Part shown: piece by piece, positions 39,174 to 40,359 of the stretch
Numbering within the stretch: position 1 is the stretch's first letter
How the letters are laid out: every line of letters begins with the position of its first letter
Origin: a virus
Strand: one strand, 5' to 3'
Length of the DNA: 40,359 nucleotides
IMG/VR virus record: IMGVR_UViG_3300012006_000014
Span: 1 to 40,359 of that record
Translations under genes and position numbers: made by a program
Notes under the pieces: model-generated
Database searches by the model: none
What the model was told of the DNA's origin: nothing
The model's input: the letters and a program-made list of their open reading frames with translations, nothing else

Positions 39174-39175
39174 TA

Positions 39176-39337
39176 TTACTCCTGTCTACGCCAACGGCTC
39201 ATCGCCGCCCAATAGGTGCGCTGACGCACCGTCATATTTTGTATGTCGTTGAGCGAGAAGCCCTTGTAAACAGATGCAATAGCATCGTAATCCCAATATG
39301 TACTTACTAGATTAGCCGAATAAAAGGGAGGCCCAAT
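39176..39337 (-). CDS. Second part of a tail assembly protein, likely made by frameshift
   Basis: A 53-codon open frame with no ATG, GTG or TTG before its middle and no ribosome site. It is in the +1 (or -2) frame relative to the gene at 39312, overlapping its last eight codons, and ends two bases before the tape measure ATG. It encodes WDYDAIASVYKGFSLNDIQ and MTVRQRTYWAAMSRWRRQE, the kind of sequence seen in the extension of tail assembly chaperones. The shift must occur within about 39315-39337. I cannot identify the slip site for certain; TCC-CTT-TTA is a candidate. Confidence 0.6.
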   Translation of the reverse strand: MGPPFYSANLVSTYWDYDAIASVYKGFSLNDIQNMTVRQRTYWAAMSRWRRQE

Positions 39338-40106
39338 TTAGTGCGATTGGGAAAGGTTTTTCGCAATGGGCACAGTGGGCTTCCACCTCCTTGATTTCTG
39401 GGCCTGGTTGTGCTTCAAGTAACTTGTCAATAATCATGGCACGATCCTTCATGCCAAGACTTTTAGCCCATTTCTCAACGTCTGCTGGTTTGGTACCATC
39501 GTCCCAGATAGCGCAACGAGAAATAAGTATTGTGTTTTGCTCAGGAATGCTCTTTGCTTTCTTGCCAACAGTCTGACTGTCTTTTCCTGATACAAGACGG
39601 AACTTTTGTTTTGTTCCGTTACGCAACGTAACTACAAGTGGTTCTTGTGGGTTTCCTTTTGGTTTTTTAATTGGAAATTCTGACATCTCAATAAGTACGT
39701 CATTTGATTTTTTGCAATGAGGGCAGTTAATTTCGTACTCACGATTCTCACCATAGGTTGCACGAACTGTTGCAAGAAACAAAGAATCCCTGTCGCCCAA
39801 AATGAGGGCATCAACGACGTCCGGCTTTTCGGATACTTTTATGTTTCCAATAGTGACAACACTTCGTTTTAAAAGTGCTGCCATGTATTGGGCGTAAAGC
39901 AAATCATCATCGGCATCTAATGCTGCCAATGCTTCTTCGTCTTCGCCAGTTAACTCTTTTACTACGGCTGTTGTTTCCCATTCTTTAGTAGCTTCATTAA
40001 AAATACCACAAACTAATTCTAAGGTGGTATTTGGTGTTGAAACTATTCGTGGAACAGGATCGGATATAGCCGCCGCGACAGCCAGTGCATCTTGTTGTGT
40101 ACCCAT
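39312..40106 (-). CDS. T4 gp26-like tail/baseplate assembly protein, 264 aa
   Basis: The order of elements (helical ALLKRSVVTIGNIKV, DRDSLFLATVRATYGE, then C128-x2-C131, a long middle, and a second pair C245-x2-C248) matches the T4 gp26-type base plate protein family found just upstream of tape measure genes. Two CxxC pairs probably hold zinc. It has a strong AGGAG site at its ATG. By position, and given the overlapping second frame at 39176-39337, it is probably the tail assembly chaperone of this phage. Confidence 0.78.
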   Translation of the reverse strand: MGTQQDALAVAAAISDPVPRIVSTPNTTLELVCGIFNEATKEWETTAVVKELTGEDEEALAALDADDDLLYAQYMAALLKRSVVTIGNIKVSEKPDVVDALILGDRDSLFLATVRATYGENREYEINCPHCKKSNDVLIEMSEFPIKKPKGNPQEPLVVTLRNGTKQKFRLVSGKDSQTVGKKAKSIPEQNTILISRCAIWDDGTKPADVEKWAKSLGMKDRAMIIDKLLEAQPGPEIKEVEAHCAHCEKPFPIALNWASLLFG

Positions 40107-40127
40107 TTTATACTCCTATGTTTTTAG

Positions 40128-40359
40128 TTAATTTGCTGTGTCAATTGCTGCAATTTCTTCAGGTGTCCAAGCTACTATAAAACCCTCATGGTGGATGTTC
40201 AACTGTTGAATCATAATACCGTTGTCACCAGCATTAAGGTCGCTAAGACCATAAGCACCTGGCCAGCAGTTAAACAATTTAAAAGCTAGTTTGATGTTGC
40301 CTGGCTTGAGTACGGTGTTCTGGTCTGAACTATCGTACGCATATTTTGCGTCACCTGCA
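40128..40359 (-). CDS. Tail tube protein, C-terminal part (T4 gp19-like)
   Basis: The gene enters from beyond the window; the last 76 residues are visible. The pattern FKLFNCWPGAYGLSDLNAGDNG, then IMIQQLNIHHEGF, is the C-terminal signature of gp19-type tail tube proteins, which stack as hexameric rings to form the inner tube. Its place ahead of the assembly protein and tape measure is as expected. Confidence 0.88.
   Translation of the reverse strand, partial: AGDAKYAYDSSDQNTVLKPGNIKLAFKLFNCWPGAYGLSDLNAGDNGIMIQQLNIHHEGFIVAWTPEEIAAIDTAN

Overview
The window reads as part of a tailed-phage genome with a contractile tail (myovirus type) that infects an actinobacterium. The host call rests on two WhiB-family iron-sulfur regulators (2176-2457 and 4624-5046), which are essentially restricted to Actinobacteria and their phages. 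The DNA is AT-rich for an actinobacterial phage, so a low-GC host such as a streamlined aquatic actinobacterium is plausible, but this is inference. Every supported gene is on the minus strand, so transcription runs from high to low coordinates. Genes are tightly packed, and stop and start codons often overlap (ATGA, GTGA, TAATG). I see no tRNA, integrase, CRISPR array or insertion sequence. Terminase, portal and capsid genes are not recognised here.

Layout in transcription order. (1) 40359-28883, tail module: end of the tail tube gene, a T4 gp26-like assembly protein with a probable programmed frameshift, a tape measure carrying two peptidoglycan-hydrolase domains, then baseplate hub, LysM, spike, gp25-like wedge, baseplate J and gpI-like proteins, and a small membrane protein that may be a holin. 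(2) 28873-28104: one unknown gene and a 143-nt noncoding segment holding four back-to-back hairpins. (3) 28103-14251, replication and recombination: a winged-helix protein whose gene contains four iterons beside an AT-rich tract (candidate origin), a DnaC-like loader, DnaB-like helicase, Toprim primase, SNF2-type helicase, MerR-like protein, ssDNA-binding protein, family A DNA polymerase, RecA, a resolvase-like nuclease, a Cas4/RecB-like nuclease, a second resolvase-like nuclease and a SpoVS homologue. (4) 14248-8597: a run of small, basic or low-complexity proteins of unknown role, several sharing motifs with one another. (5) 8573-4573: mostly unknown proteins, then a promoter-headed operon encoding a coiled-coil protein, a deoxyribosyltransferase-like protein, an Nmad1/MazG-like protein and a WhiB protein, closed by an intrinsic terminator. 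(6) 4550-1: a secreted or membrane-anchored transglycosylase and a series of small genes, including the second WhiB, driven by three near-identical promoters.

The genes fit together as a largely self-sufficient lytic programme. The initiator candidate, loader, helicase, primase, polymerase and ssDNA-binding protein form a replisome. RecA and the nucleases would handle recombination-dependent replication. The WhiB proteins and small genes probably redirect host transcription. The strongest unexplained signals are the iterons inside the initiator-like gene, where one copy is read in a different frame from the others, the tandem hairpins whose outer two carry almost the same loop on unrelated stems, and a 37-residue motif shared by two otherwise different low-complexity proteins.
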